This document shows positions 17,185 through 28,865 of a stretch of DNA of 64,000 nucleotides, piece after piece. How positions within the stretch are numbered: the first letter of the stretch is position 1; each line of letters opens with the position of its first letter. The stretch covers positions 18,465-82,464 of the forward strand of contig NZ_JAPMIU010000014.1 in the NCBI RefSeq assembly GCF_026410505.1. Reading direction: 5' to 3'. Made by a program: the position numbers and the translations under genes. This DNA is from Frateuria hangzhouensis (GTDB lineage Bacteria > Pseudomonadota > Gammaproteobacteria > Xanthomonadales > Rhodanobacteraceae). The notes beneath the pieces were generated by a model. It ran no database searches, was not told where the DNA came from, and saw only the letters and a list, made by a program, of their open reading frames with translations.

Positions 17185-18261
17185 TCAGCGACCCGCGGGA
17201 CGCAGCGTCGGCGGGATCGGCAGCGCCGTGATCGCTACGGGCTCGCTGGCGGGAATGAGGTTGCCGGGGGGCGCGCCCTGCGTCGGTTCCGCCGCGGGCG
17301 GGACGATGTCCGCGGTCGGCGCCGGCGCGGCTTGCGTGGCCGCCGTGGGCGCCTTGCCGGGCAACGGCGGGCGGATGTCGACCACGTCCTGCGACAATGC
17401 CGCCGCCTCGGCCGCTTTGGTCATCACGATGATGCTGATGCGCCGGTTGATCGGGTTGGCCGGATGGGCCTTGTCCAGCGGCACCGAGGCGGCCAGCCCG
17501 AGCACGCGGGCAGTCTTTCCATCGAGCATGCCGCCGGCCAGTAAAGCGCGGCGCGCGGCATTGGCGCGATCGGTGGACAGCTCCCAGTTGCTGTAGTCGC
17601 GCTCGTCGGCGTACGGCGCGTCGTCGGTGTGGCCGGTGATGCTGATGCGGTTGGGCACGCGATTGATAAAATCGCCCAGCTCGCCGAGGATGGCGCGCGT
17701 GTAGTCCTTCAGCTGCGCGCTGCCCAGGTCGAACATCGGGCGGTTGAGCTTGTCGACGATCTGGATGCGCAACCCTTCGGAGGTGATGTCCAGCAGCAAC
17801 TGGTCCTTGAATGGCGCCAGCGCCTGGCTGTTCTGGATGGCCGCGTGCAACTGCTCCATCAGTTCCTGCAGCCGTGCCTTTTCCTGCGCGCGGGCACGCT
17901 GCTCGAGCGCCTCCTTGGACACCGGGGCCGACGGGCCGTTGTGGCGGTCCTTGCCCGGGCCATGGGACAGATCCATAGCGCCGCCCAGCTGCACGGCCGC
18001 GTCACTGGCGCCACCGGGGCCCATCTGGCCCGGCGGTGCGACCGTGGCGTTGCCCGGGGTCATGCTGGGGTTGCGGAAGTACTCGGAAATGGCCGCCTTC
18101 TGCTCACGCGTGCCGGCGCCGAGGATCCACATCACCAGGAAGAACGCCATCATCGCGGTGACGAAGTCCGCGTAGGCGACCTTCCAGGCGCCACCGTGAT
18201 GGCCATGCGCCTGCTTCTTCACCCGCTTGATGATGATCGGCGGGCCGCCCCCCTCGCTCAT
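17185..18261 (-). CDS. motB: Flagellar motor stator protein MotB
   Basis: 358 residues. The N-terminus IIIKRVKKQAHGHHGGAWKV is followed by YADFVTAMMAFFLVMWIL, a single membrane helix with the proton-carrying Asp. The periplasmic part has the OmpA-like peptidoglycan-binding domain, ISITGHTDDAPY, with NWELSTDRANAARR and NPINRRISIIV. About 75 C-terminal residues beyond this domain are Pro/Ala-rich and of low complexity. MotB anchors the stator to the wall. It overlaps motA by four bases (ATGA at 18258-18261). Confidence 0.95.
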   Translation of the reverse strand: MSEGGGPPIIIKRVKKQAHGHHGGAWKVAYADFVTAMMAFFLVMWILGAGTREQKAAISEYFRNPSMTPGNATVAPPGQMGPGGASDAAVQLGGAMDLSHGPGKDRHNGPSAPVSKEALEQRARAQEKARLQELMEQLHAAIQNSQALAPFKDQLLLDITSEGLRIQIVDKLNRPMFDLGSAQLKDYTRAILGELGDFINRVPNRISITGHTDDAPYADERDYSNWELSTDRANAARRALLAGGMLDGKTARVLGLAASVPLDKAHPANPINRRISIIVMTKAAEAAALSQDVVDIRPPLPGKAPTAATQAAPAPTADIVPPAAEPTQGAPPGNLIPASEPVAITALPIPPTLRPAGR

Positions 18262-19127
18262 GCACCGGCTCCGGCGCGCGCGCCCTTGAGGTGATCCTCG
18301 AGATCCTGGAAGTTGGGTCGCGAATGGGCCGACAGCACCTTGCGCGCGAACTCCACCGACACCTTGGGGTTGTAGCCGCGCATGTTGGCCAGCAGCGCCA
18401 CCTTGACGCACTCGAAGGCCTTGCCGTCCTCTCGCACGCGGCTCTCCATCGCCGCCGCCAGTGGGCCGATGAAGCCGTAGCAGAGCAGAATGCCCAGGAA
18501 CGTGCCAACCAGCGCGCCGGCGATGTGCGCACCGATCTGCGAGGTGTCGCCGCCCAGGTTGGACATGGTGGTGACGATGCCCAGCACCGCCGCCACGATG
18601 CCGAAGCCCGGCAGCGCATCGGCCATCTTGGCCACCGCCTGCGCGGGTGCCTCGGCTTCGTGGTGATGGTTGTCGACTTCGGCGTCCAGCAGCGCCTCCA
18701 GCTCATGCGCCTCCATGCTGCCGCCGACGATCAGGCGCAGGCAATCGGTAATGAACTCGACCAGGTGGTGCTCGCCCAGCAGACGCGGATAAGCCGAGAA
18801 GACCGGACTCGATTGCGGGTCCTCGATGTGCGGCTCCATGCCGAGCACGCCTTCCTTGCGCATCACGCCGAAGATGTCGTACAGCAGCGCCAGCAGATCC
18901 ACGTAGTCCTGCTTGCGGTACTTCGGACCCTTCAGCAGGCTGCCCACGTCACTCAGCGCGGCCTTGACGATCTTGCCGGGATTGGCCGCCAGGAAGGCGC
19001 CGATCGCGCCACCGAAGATGATCAGCAACTCATACGGCTGCCACAGCGCCAGCAGCTTGCCGTGCGACATCACATAACCACCGAGCACGCAGCCCAGCAC
19101 GATCAACGAACCAACCAAAACCAACAT
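18258..19127 (-). CDS. motA: Flagellar motor stator protein MotA
   Basis: 289 residues with four membrane segments. It opens MLVLVGSLIVLGCVLGGYVM and has the conserved GGAIGAFLAANP, DALPGFGIVAAVLGIV and GILLCYGFIGPLAAAME regions of MotA. With MotB it forms the proton-driven stator. The ATG at 19127 has GGAG 8-11 bases upstream and matches the family start; an upstream in-frame ATG (MNLNFF, 19202) would add 25 atypical residues across the sigma-28 promoter. No other flagellar gene is in the window. Confidence 0.95.
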   Translation of the reverse strand: MLVLVGSLIVLGCVLGGYVMSHGKLLALWQPYELLIIFGGAIGAFLAANPGKIVKAALSDVGSLLKGPKYRKQDYVDLLALLYDIFGVMRKEGVLGMEPHIEDPQSSPVFSAYPRLLGEHHLVEFITDCLRLIVGGSMEAHELEALLDAEVDNHHHEAEAPAQAVAKMADALPGFGIVAAVLGIVTTMSNLGGDTSQIGAHIAGALVGTFLGILLCYGFIGPLAAAMESRVREDGKAFECVKVALLANMRGYNPKVSVEFARKVLSAHSRPNFQDLEDHLKGARAGAGA

Positions 19128-19168
19128 GTCCAACACTCCGGCGGCACGAGGCCTGGCAGCATTCCGGG

Positions 19169-19195
19169 TTATCGGTTCGGCAACAAAAAAATTTA
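19169..19195 (-). promoter_or_regulatory. Sigma-28 (FliA) promoter for motAB
   Basis: On the minus strand TAAA, exactly 15 bases, then ACCGATAA. The FliA consensus is TAAA-N15-GCCGATAA, so only one base differs. It lies about 42 bases upstream of the motA start. This predicts motAB to be a late (class 3) flagellar unit. Confidence 0.75.
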
Positions 19196-19244
19196 GGTTC
19201 ATCGCCCGACCGCGGCGACTTGTCGGCCACCGGCAACCGCCCAA

Positions 19245-20015
19245 CCGAAGAAGCCCGGCGCAGGCGAGCCAAGTGGCGGAAAGGCCGCGCAAGAGCAGCA
19301 ACGTTCCTGCCCGCATCCCCGCGAGCCCCGGCCCCTCACCCCAGCCCTCTCCCCGGAGGGGAGAGGGAGCAGAGCACGCGGCTCCCGAGCGACCGCGGTA
19401 AAGCGGCGGCAGCTCCTCTACGAGCAGGCGCCCGCCAGGCAAGGCAAGAAGGCACCTAGCTCTTCTCCCACCCCGCGCTCCACAGACCCTTTCTTTTGGT
19501 TACTTTTCTTTGGGTCCGCAAAGAAAAGTGACTCGAGCGCCGACAGGCGATCGAAAGCCCGCCGCATGCGGGCCAGGTCGCGGAAGCACCGCGCAAGAAC
19601 GGCGAGCCAAACAACGTCATTGCCACATTCCGGCGAGCCCCGGCCCCTCACCCCAGCCCTCTCCCCGGAGGGGAGAGGGAGCAGAGCACGCAGCTCCCGA
19701 GCGACCGCGGTAAAGCGGCGGCAGCTCCTCTATGAGCAGGCGCAAGCCAGGCAAGGCGAGAGGGCGCCTAGCTCTTCTCTCTCCCCGCGCTCCACCAGAC
19801 CCTTTCTTTTGGTTACTTTTCTTTGGGTCCGCAAAGAAAAGTGACTCGAGCGCCGACAGGCGATCGAAAGCCCGCCGCAGGCGAGCCAGGTCTAGGAAGG
19901 ACGCGGCCAATGCGACAAACGGCACAGCGCCCTTGCCGACATTCCCGCGAGCCCCGGCCCCTCACCCCAGCCCTCTCCCGGAGGGGAGAGGGAGCAGAGC
20001 GGCGGCTCTCGAGCG
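19245..20015. repeat. Tandem array of a 313-bp repeat unit (about 2.5 copies)
   Basis: The landmark GCGAGCCCCGGCCCCTCACC begins at 19321, 19633 and 19947, giving periods of 312 and 314 bases. Each unit has a GAGGGG/CCCCTC palindrome (CCCTCTCC...GGAGAGGG), a GGTAAAGCGGCGGCAGCTCC segment, and ACTTTTCTTTGGGTCCGCAA plus AAGAAAAGT, a hairpin at 19502-19529 and 19815-19842. The left copy is diverged over its first 75 bases, and the right copy stops after about 70 bases. The array fills the 0.9-kb gap between motA and secF, two genes on the same strand. Short frames inside it (reading PFFWLLFFGSAKKS) recur with the repeat and are not counted as genes. Confidence 0.9.
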
Positions 20016-20021
20016 ACGCCA

Positions 20022-20052
20022 CAAAAAAGCCCGGCACGAAGCCGGGCTTTTC
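20022..20052 (-). terminator. Rho-independent terminator after secF
   Basis: GCCCGGC-ACGAA-GCCGGGC hairpin; on the minus strand it is followed by a run of six T. It lies 20 bases past the secF stop and closes the queA-to-secF gene group. Confidence 0.9.
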
Positions 20053-20071
20053 CAATCCCGTACCGGGAAAC

Positions 20072-21043
20072 TCAAGGCCGGCGCGCCAGCTCCGGATTGT
20101 CCTTGGTCTGCGGCATCAGGTCCTTCTTGGACACGCCCAGCCACAGCAGGATCGGGCTCGCCACGAAGATCGAGGACAAGGTGCCGACCACGATGCCGAT
20201 CAACATGGTGATCGCAAAACCGTGCACCTGCGGGCCACCGAAAAAGTACAGCGCCGCCATGGTGATGCCGGTGAACAGCGACGTGATGATGGTTCGCGAC
20301 AGCGTGGTGTTGATCGAGCGGTTGAGGATCTCTTCCGGCTCGGCCTTGCGGGACAACCGGAACAACTCGCGGATACGGTCGAACACCACCACCTTGTCGT
20401 TGATCGAGTAGCCGATCACCGCCAGCACCGAGGCCAGCACGGTCAGGTCGAACTCGCGCTGCACCAGCGAGATCACGCCCAGCGTCACCAGCGTGTCGTG
20501 CACCTCGGTGAGCAGCGCGGCGATGGCGAAACGGCGCTCGAAGCGGATCCACAGGTACACGCCGATGCCGATCATCACGAAGATCGCCGCGATCGAGCCA
20601 TCGCTCTTGAGCTCGTCGCCCACCTGCGGGCTGACGAAGCTGTGGCTGTTCTCGGTAGCGTCCGGGCGATCCTTCTTCAGCGCCGCCATCACGCTGGCGG
20701 CCACCTTGTCGGCGCGAGTGGAGGCGCTCTCGCCGGCCGCGGCCGCGTCACCTTCCACCTTCTTCGGCTGCAGGCGGATCAACACCTGCCGCGAACCACC
20801 CAGGCTCTGCACCACCGGATTTTCGATACCGCCCTCGTCCAGCGCGCGACGCACGTCGCCGACGTCGACCGCACGCTCGTACTTGACCTCGACCGAGATG
20901 CCGCCGGTGAAGTCCAGGCCGTAGTTGAGGCCGCGGGTGAACAGCAGCGCGATCGAGGCGATCATCAGCACGGCGGCGATGACGGTGCTGATCTTGCGCC
21001 AGTGCAGGAACGGAACATTGCTGTTGTGGTTGAAGATTTCCAT
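20072..21043 (-). CDS. secF: Protein translocase subunit SecF
   Basis: 323 residues, six membrane segments and one large periplasmic loop. Family marks are LNYGLDFTGGISVEVKY, with the FTGG turn, VIGYSINDKVVVFDRIREL and LNRSINTTLSRTIITS. SecF works with SecD in the inner membrane and uses the proton gradient to help proteins leave the Sec channel. It follows secD by 15 bases and is the last gene before the terminator. Confidence 0.97.
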   Translation of the reverse strand: MEIFNHNSNVPFLHWRKISTVIAAVLMIASIALLFTRGLNYGLDFTGGISVEVKYERAVDVGDVRRALDEGGIENPVVQSLGGSRQVLIRLQPKKVEGDAAAAGESASTRADKVAASVMAALKKDRPDATENSHSFVSPQVGDELKSDGSIAAIFVMIGIGVYLWIRFERRFAIAALLTEVHDTLVTLGVISLVQREFDLTVLASVLAVIGYSINDKVVVFDRIRELFRLSRKAEPEEILNRSINTTLSRTIITSLFTGITMAALYFFGGPQVHGFAITMLIGIVVGTLSSIFVASPILLWLGVSKKDLMPQTKDNPELARRP

Positions 21044-21058
21044 TGCGTGTCCCGCCCC

Positions 21059-22939
21059 TTACACCGAAAGGGTCTTGAGCTTGCGATTGCCGTGGATCAA
21101 CGCGGTGATCGCGTGGGTCACGGTGACCGAGGTGAACATCGAGGTCAGGATGCCGATCAGCAGCGTCACGCCGAAGCCCTTGATCGGACCCGAGCCCATC
21201 GTGGTCAGCGCCAGCGCGGCGATCAGGTGGGTGACGTTGGCATCGAGAATGGTCGCCCAGGCCTTTTCGTAGCCGGCGCGGATCGAGGCGTGCGGGCTGG
21301 AGCCGTTGCGCAGTTCCTCGCGCACGCGCTCGCAGATCAGCACGTTGGCATCGATCGCCATGCCCAGGGTCAGCACGATGCCGGCGATGCCCGGCATGGT
21401 CAGGGTCACGCCGATCATCGACATCACCGCGACCAGGATCACCAGGTTGAAGAACAGCGCGATGTCGGCCACCAGGCCGAACAGGTGGTAATAGATCGCC
21501 GCGGCCAGCAGCACCAGGCCCAGGCCCAGCAATACCGCGCGCAGGCCCTTCTCGATGTTGTCCTGGCCCATGCTCGGGCCGATCACGGACTGCGAGGCGA
21601 TGTTCATCGGCGCGGCCAGCGAGCCCCCCTTGAGCAGCAGCGCCAGCTCGGAGGCTTCCTTCGGGCTGTTCAGGCCGGTGGTCTGGAACTGCTTGCCGAA
21701 CACGCCCTGGATGGTCGCGTCACTGATGACCTCCTGGGTGGTGTGCGGAATGTGGACTTCCTTGCCGTCGACGATCTTGGTGTCGTAGACAGTCTCCACG
21801 TAGACCACCGCCATCGGCTTGCCGACGTTGGCGCTGGTGAAGTCGAGCATCTTCTTGGCGCCGGACGCGCTCAGGGTGACGTCCACCTTGGGCGTGCCGC
21901 TCTGCTGGTCGATGCCCGAAGCGGCGTCGGCCAGTTCGTCGCCGGTGACGATGATGCGCTTGCTGACCAGCACCGGCAGGTTGCTGCCGCGCTCGTAGTA
22001 CAGATTGGCGTCCGGCGGAACGTTGCCGGTGCGCGCGGCCTCGACGGCGCGCGGGTCGCCGGGATAGCCGATGCCGGCGCGATATTCCAGCGTGGCGATG
22101 GCGCCGATCACCTTCTTGGCCTCGGCCGGGTTCTGCACGCCGGCCAGTTCGACCACGATCTGGTCTTCGCCCTGCTGCTGGATGACCGGCTCGGAGACGC
22201 CCAGCGCATTGATGCGGTTGCGCAGCGTGGCGGTGTTCTGGCGGATGGTGGCCAGCGCCAGCTCGCGCAGTTTCTCCGGCTTGACGGTCACGTTGAGCGG
22301 GAAGCGGTCGCCGGTGCTGCTGCGTTCCTGCACCAGCAGGTCCGGATAGTCGATGGCGATCGCGTCGGTCGCCGCGCTGCGGTCGGCAGCCGAGCGCAGC
22401 ACCACGTTGATGCCCTGCCCGCGCTGGGAGCTGCGGGTCAGCGACTCGTAGCGGATGTTCTTCTCGCGCAGCAGGGCGCGGATGTCGTCGGCATAACGCT
22501 CTTCCTGCTTGTCGACGACGGCGTTCTGGTCGACCGCCATCAGGAAGTGCACGCCGCCCTGAAGGTCCAGGCCCAGCGGCATCGAATTGGCGTGGATGGC
22601 GCGCAGCCATCCCGGCACGGTCGAGGCCAGGTTGAGCGCCACGGTGTAATCGTCGCCCAGCGCGGCCTTGACGACGTCGGCCGCCTTGGCCTGCACGTCG
22701 GCGTTGGGGAAGTCGGCGACCAGGTGGTCACCGTCGATCTCCAGCCCGCTGTAGGCCACCTTCTGCGCGGTCAGCGCATCGGCCACCTTCTGCTTGACCG
22801 AGGCATCGAGCGGCGCGCCGTGGGTGGCGAGCACCTGCACCGACGGTACCGGCGGGAAGGCGTTGGGCAGCGCGTAGATGATGCCGAACAGCAATACCAA
22901 CGCGACCAGCGCGTATTTCCAGCGTGGAAAGTCACTCAT
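21059..22939 (-). CDS. secD: Protein translocase subunit SecD
   Basis: 626 residues. The N-terminal helix WKYALVALVLLFGIIYALPN is followed by the large P1 periplasmic domain, GLDLQGGVHFLMAVDQ, and the C-terminal membrane domain with ISDAT, VILTLGMAIDANVLICERVR and GIVLTLG. The conserved D-x-N region of the fourth helix fits proton use. It belongs with secF and yajC downstream of the queuosine genes, the standard proteobacterial order. Confidence 0.97.
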   Translation of the reverse strand: MSDFPRWKYALVALVLLFGIIYALPNAFPPVPSVQVLATHGAPLDASVKQKVADALTAQKVAYSGLEIDGDHLVADFPNADVQAKAADVVKAALGDDYTVALNLASTVPGWLRAIHANSMPLGLDLQGGVHFLMAVDQNAVVDKQEERYADDIRALLREKNIRYESLTRSSQRGQGINVVLRSAADRSAATDAIAIDYPDLLVQERSSTGDRFPLNVTVKPEKLRELALATIRQNTATLRNRINALGVSEPVIQQQGEDQIVVELAGVQNPAEAKKVIGAIATLEYRAGIGYPGDPRAVEAARTGNVPPDANLYYERGSNLPVLVSKRIIVTGDELADAASGIDQQSGTPKVDVTLSASGAKKMLDFTSANVGKPMAVVYVETVYDTKIVDGKEVHIPHTTQEVISDATIQGVFGKQFQTTGLNSPKEASELALLLKGGSLAAPMNIASQSVIGPSMGQDNIEKGLRAVLLGLGLVLLAAAIYYHLFGLVADIALFFNLVILVAVMSMIGVTLTMPGIAGIVLTLGMAIDANVLICERVREELRNGSSPHASIRAGYEKAWATILDANVTHLIAALALTTMGSGPIKGFGVTLLIGILTSMFTSVTVTHAITALIHGNRKLKTLSV

Positions 22940-23014
22940 GCCTGGGAAGCCCGTTCTCGTTACTTCGAAGGCCGCGGCCCCCTCGGCCGCGGCGGATGGC
23001 CTGGGTCGGCCTGA

Positions 23015-23347
23015 TCAGGAGGCCTTCAGCGAGCCCTTGGGCAGCACCTGGGAAATGGCGCCCTTCTGCAGCTTGACCTTCACGTTCGGCGCGATCTCGA
23101 CGGTCAGGAAGCTCTCGCCCACCTCTTCCACGCGACCGGCCATGCCGCCGTTGGTCACCACCTCGTCGCCCTTGGCCAGCGCCGAGACCATGTTGCGGTG
23201 TTCCTTCTGGCGCTTCATCTGCGGGCGGATCATCAGGAAATAGAAGATGACGAACAGCGCGATCAGCGGCAGGAAGCTGAAAAGCGGGTTGCCCGGCGCG
23301 GCGGCGGGGGCGGCCTGGGCGATCACCAGGGACATCGGAAGGCTCAT
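23015..23347 (-). CDS. yajC: Preprotein translocase accessory protein YajC
   Basis: 110 residues: a periplasmic stub, one membrane helix (LFSFLPLIALFVIFYFLMIRP) and a small cytoplasmic beta domain with KGDEVVTNGGMAGRV. The ATG at 23347 has AGGA seven bases upstream and is preferred over a TTG at 23362. YajC associates with SecDF, whose genes follow 75 bases later. Confidence 0.93.
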   Translation of the reverse strand: MSLPMSLVIAQAAPAAAPGNPLFSFLPLIALFVIFYFLMIRPQMKRQKEHRNMVSALAKGDEVVTNGGMAGRVEEVGESFLTVEIAPNVKVKLQKGAISQVLPKGSLKAS

Positions 23348-23533
23348 CGTTTCATCCTGCAAGTAGCGGCGTGGACAGGGATTTCTGCCCGCGCCCGAAA
23401 AAGGTCTTGGATTATGCCATGCGGCCCAAGGGCATGCACGGAGCGTTCACGCGTTCCTGCATGGCGGCGGGTGGCTGCGTTTGCAAGCTCCGCGCCTTGG
23501 TAAACGGCCGCGGCGGGAAGTTCCCTCGGTACT

Positions 23534-24861
<1,328 letters not shown>

Positions 24862-24880
24862 GGATCCGGCGGATAGGAGA

Positions 24881-25909
24881 TCAAGCGCGCGGCAGGATCA
24901 GCATGGCGTCGCCATAGGAGAAGAACCGGTACCGCTCGCGCACCGCATGCCGGTACGCCTCCAGCATGAACTCCCGTCCTGCCAGCGCCGACACCAGCAT
25001 CAACAAGGTCGACTGCGGCAGGTGGAAATTGGTGATCAACCCATCGATGCTGGTGATGCGATAACCCGGGAAGATGAAGATCTGCGTCTCGCCCGCGAAC
25101 GGGTGCAACTGGCCGTCCTTCGTCGCGCTCTCCAGCGCCCGCACCACCGTGGTGCCCACCGCGATCACCCGCCCGCCGGCCGCCCGCGTGCGGCGCACCT
25201 TCTCCACCAGCGCAGCGCCGACGTTCAGCCACTCCCGGTGCATGGTGTGCTGGTGGACATCTTCCACCCGCATCGGCTGGAACGTGCCGGCACCCACGTG
25301 CAGCGTGACATAGCCGGAATCCACCCCCAGCTCGCGCAGGCCTGCGAGCAGCGGCTCGTCGAAATGCAGCCCGGCGGTGGGCGCGGCCACGGCGCCGGGT
25401 TCGCGCGCGTAGACGGTCTGGTAGCGCTCCAGGTCGGACGCATCCGCGTGGCGTTCGATGTAGGGCGGCAGCGGCATTTCGCCGAGCTTCGAGAGCAGCC
25501 TTTCCAGCGGCTCCGGGGATTCGAAGCGCAGCTTGAAGAACGCGCCTTCGCGGCCCAGCACGGTAGCATGGCTGCCATCGCCCAGTTCGATCCGCCCGCC
25601 CTCCTTGGGCTTCTTGCTCACGCCCAGCTGCACCGTCGCCTCGTGCGCGCCGGTGACGCGCTCGATCAGGATCTCCACCGCGCCGCCGGAATCCTTGCGC
25701 CCGTACAGCCGCGCCGGCAGCACGCGGGTGTCGTTGAACACCAGCAGGTCGCCGGGACGAAGGAACGAGGGCAACTCGCGGAACCGGTGGTCTTCCAGCG
25801 TGCATGCGGCCGGGTCCAGCCACAGCAGGCGGCTGGCCGAGCGCTCCGGCAAGGGAGCCTGGGCGATCAGCTCGGGCGGCAGGTCGAAATCGAAATCGGA
25901 CTTCTTCAA
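24881..25909 (-). CDS. queA: S-adenosylmethionine:tRNA ribosyltransferase-isomerase QueA
   Basis: 342 residues, full length. [20 protein letters not shown] is the standard opening; [28 protein letters not shown] and [13 protein letters not shown] are family signatures. QueA transfers the ribosyl part of SAM to preQ1-tRNA to make epoxyqueuosine. First gene of the queA-tgt-yajC-secD-secF group; a family B repeat lies 22 bases before its start. Confidence 0.96.
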   Translation of the reverse strand: MKKSDFDFDLPPELIAQAPLPERSASRLLWLDPAACTLEDHRFRELPSFLRPGDLLVFNDTRVLPARLYGRKDSGGAVEILIERVTGAHEATVQLGVSKKPKEGGRIELGDGSHATVLGREGAFFKLRFESPEPLERLLSKLGEMPLPPYIERHADASDLERYQTVYAREPGAVAAPTAGLHFDEPLLAGLRELGVDSGYVTLHVGAGTFQPMRVEDVHQHTMHREWLNVGAALVEKVRRTRAAGGRVIAVGTTVVRALESATKDGQLHPFAGETQIFIFPGYRITSIDGLITNFHLPQSTLLMLVSALAGREFMLEAYRHAVRERYRFFSYGDAMLILPRA

Positions 25910-25930
25910 GGCGGGTCTCTGCTGGCTCTT

Positions 25931-25988
25931 GTAGGAGCGCCCTCGGGCGCGGCCGCCATGCCCCGGTCGCGCCCAAGGGCGCTCCTAC
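25931..25988. repeat. Inverted repeat, family B, copy 2
   Basis: GTAGGAGCGCCCTCGGGCGC and GCGCCCAAGGGCGCTCCTAC with a short loop containing GGCCGCCATG. It sits in the divergent gap between queA and the carboxylase gene, so it is upstream of both starts. Confidence 0.88.
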
Positions 25989-26115
25989 AGGAAATGCCAG
26001 GCGGCGGCCGGCAATGATAGCCCTCCCCCGCGGCCCCGTGCTGCGCTGCGCATCGGCTACACACCGCATATCTGCTAGCTTTACGGGCTTTGCATCGACT
26101 CGGGACTCACCCTGC

Positions 26116-28104
<1,989 letters not shown>

Positions 28105-28117
28105 GCGAAATCGGCTC

Positions 28118-28137
28118 CCTCTCCCTTCGGGGAGAGG
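28118..28137 (+). terminator. Possible hairpin after the carboxylase gene
   Basis: CCTCTCCCTTCGGGGAGAGG forms a stem of seven or eight pairs 14 bases past the stop. There is no clear T-run, so it may be only a repeat remnant. Confidence 0.35.
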
Positions 28138-28257
28138 CTGGAGTCAACCCCTCTTGCGGGGCATCGCCACCCACCGATACCTCCTACGAAAAAGGGGTCT
28201 GATGCGTCGGGCGGATCATGGCTGCGAGGACTTTCCCGCACATCCGCCAGGAAGCAA

Positions 28258-28290
28258 AGAAAAAAGGCGGCCTTTCGCGGCCGCCTTTCC
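28258..28290 (-). terminator. Rho-independent terminator after infC
   Basis: GGCGGCC-TTTCGC-GGCCGCC stem; on the minus strand a T-rich run (TTTTTTCTTTG) follows. It begins two bases past the infC stop codon, so the transcript ends here and does not continue to rpmI-rplT. Confidence 0.88.
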
Positions 28291-28291
28291 T

Positions 28292-28819
28292 TTACTGCTT
28301 CTTCTTGGGTCCGATCATCATGACCATCTGGCGCCCTTCCAACCTGGGGAAGGATTCCACCTGGCCATTGTCGCCGATGTCCTCCTGGATCTTGCGAGCC
28401 AGGTTCTGGCCCAGGTCCTGGTGGGACATCTCGCGACCACGGAAACGGATCGTGACCTTGACCTTGTCGCCCTCTTCCAGGAAGCGAAGCATGTTGCGCA
28501 GCTTGATCTGGTAGTCGCCCACGTCCGTGACCGGACGGAACTTCACTTCCTTGATCTCGACCTGCTTCTGCTTCTTCTTGGCGGCGGACGCCTTCTTCTG
28601 GTTTTCGAACTTGTACTTGCCGTAATCCATGATCCGGCAGACCGGTGGGTCGCCGTTGGGCTGGATCTCGACCAGGTCCATGCCCGCTTCCTGCGCGAGC
28701 GCCAATGCCTCGTCGCGGGAAAGAATGCCGAGCTGTTCCGAGTCGACGCCAATCACGCGTACGCGCGGCACGCGGATGTCGAGGTTGCGGCGGTTGCCCT
28801 TGTTGTCGGTGGTAGCGAT
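28292..28819 (-). CDS. infC: Translation initiation factor IF-3, AUC start
   Basis: 175 residues if started at ATC (complement of 28817-28819). The first in-frame usual start, GTG at 28771, would cut off 16 residues that match the IF-3 N-terminus: [25 protein letters not shown] stands eight bases before the ATC. IF-3 rejects non-AUG starts, and infC in other bacteria uses AUU for autoregulation; AUC would serve the same purpose. Other marks: [20 protein letters not shown], the linker, [20 protein letters not shown], and the C-terminal [14 protein letters not shown]. It follows thrS by 46 bases. Confidence 0.93.
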   Translation of the reverse strand: MATTDNKGNRRNLDIRVPRVRVIGVDSEQLGILSRDEALALAQEAGMDLVEIQPNGDPPVCRIMDYGKYKFENQKKASAAKKKQKQVEIKEVKFRPVTDVGDYQIKLRNMLRFLEEGDKVKVTIRFRGREMSHQDLGQNLARKIQEDIGDNGQVESFPRLEGRQMVMMIGPKKKQ

Positions 28820-28865
28820 ACCACTATCCTCCAGAAGAAGTTATCGAATTAGGCCACGCGGAACA

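Noticed and set aside
19245..20015. CRISPR array or small genes in the 313-bp repeats
   Set aside because: Repeats are over 300 bases with no short repeat-spacer pattern, and the short frames exist only because the same DNA recurs.
19823..23014. Long plus-strand frame of over 1000 codons opposite secD/secF
   Set aside because: It is the antisense shadow of secF and secD, rich in His, Arg and Gln from high-G+C codon bias, with no domain.
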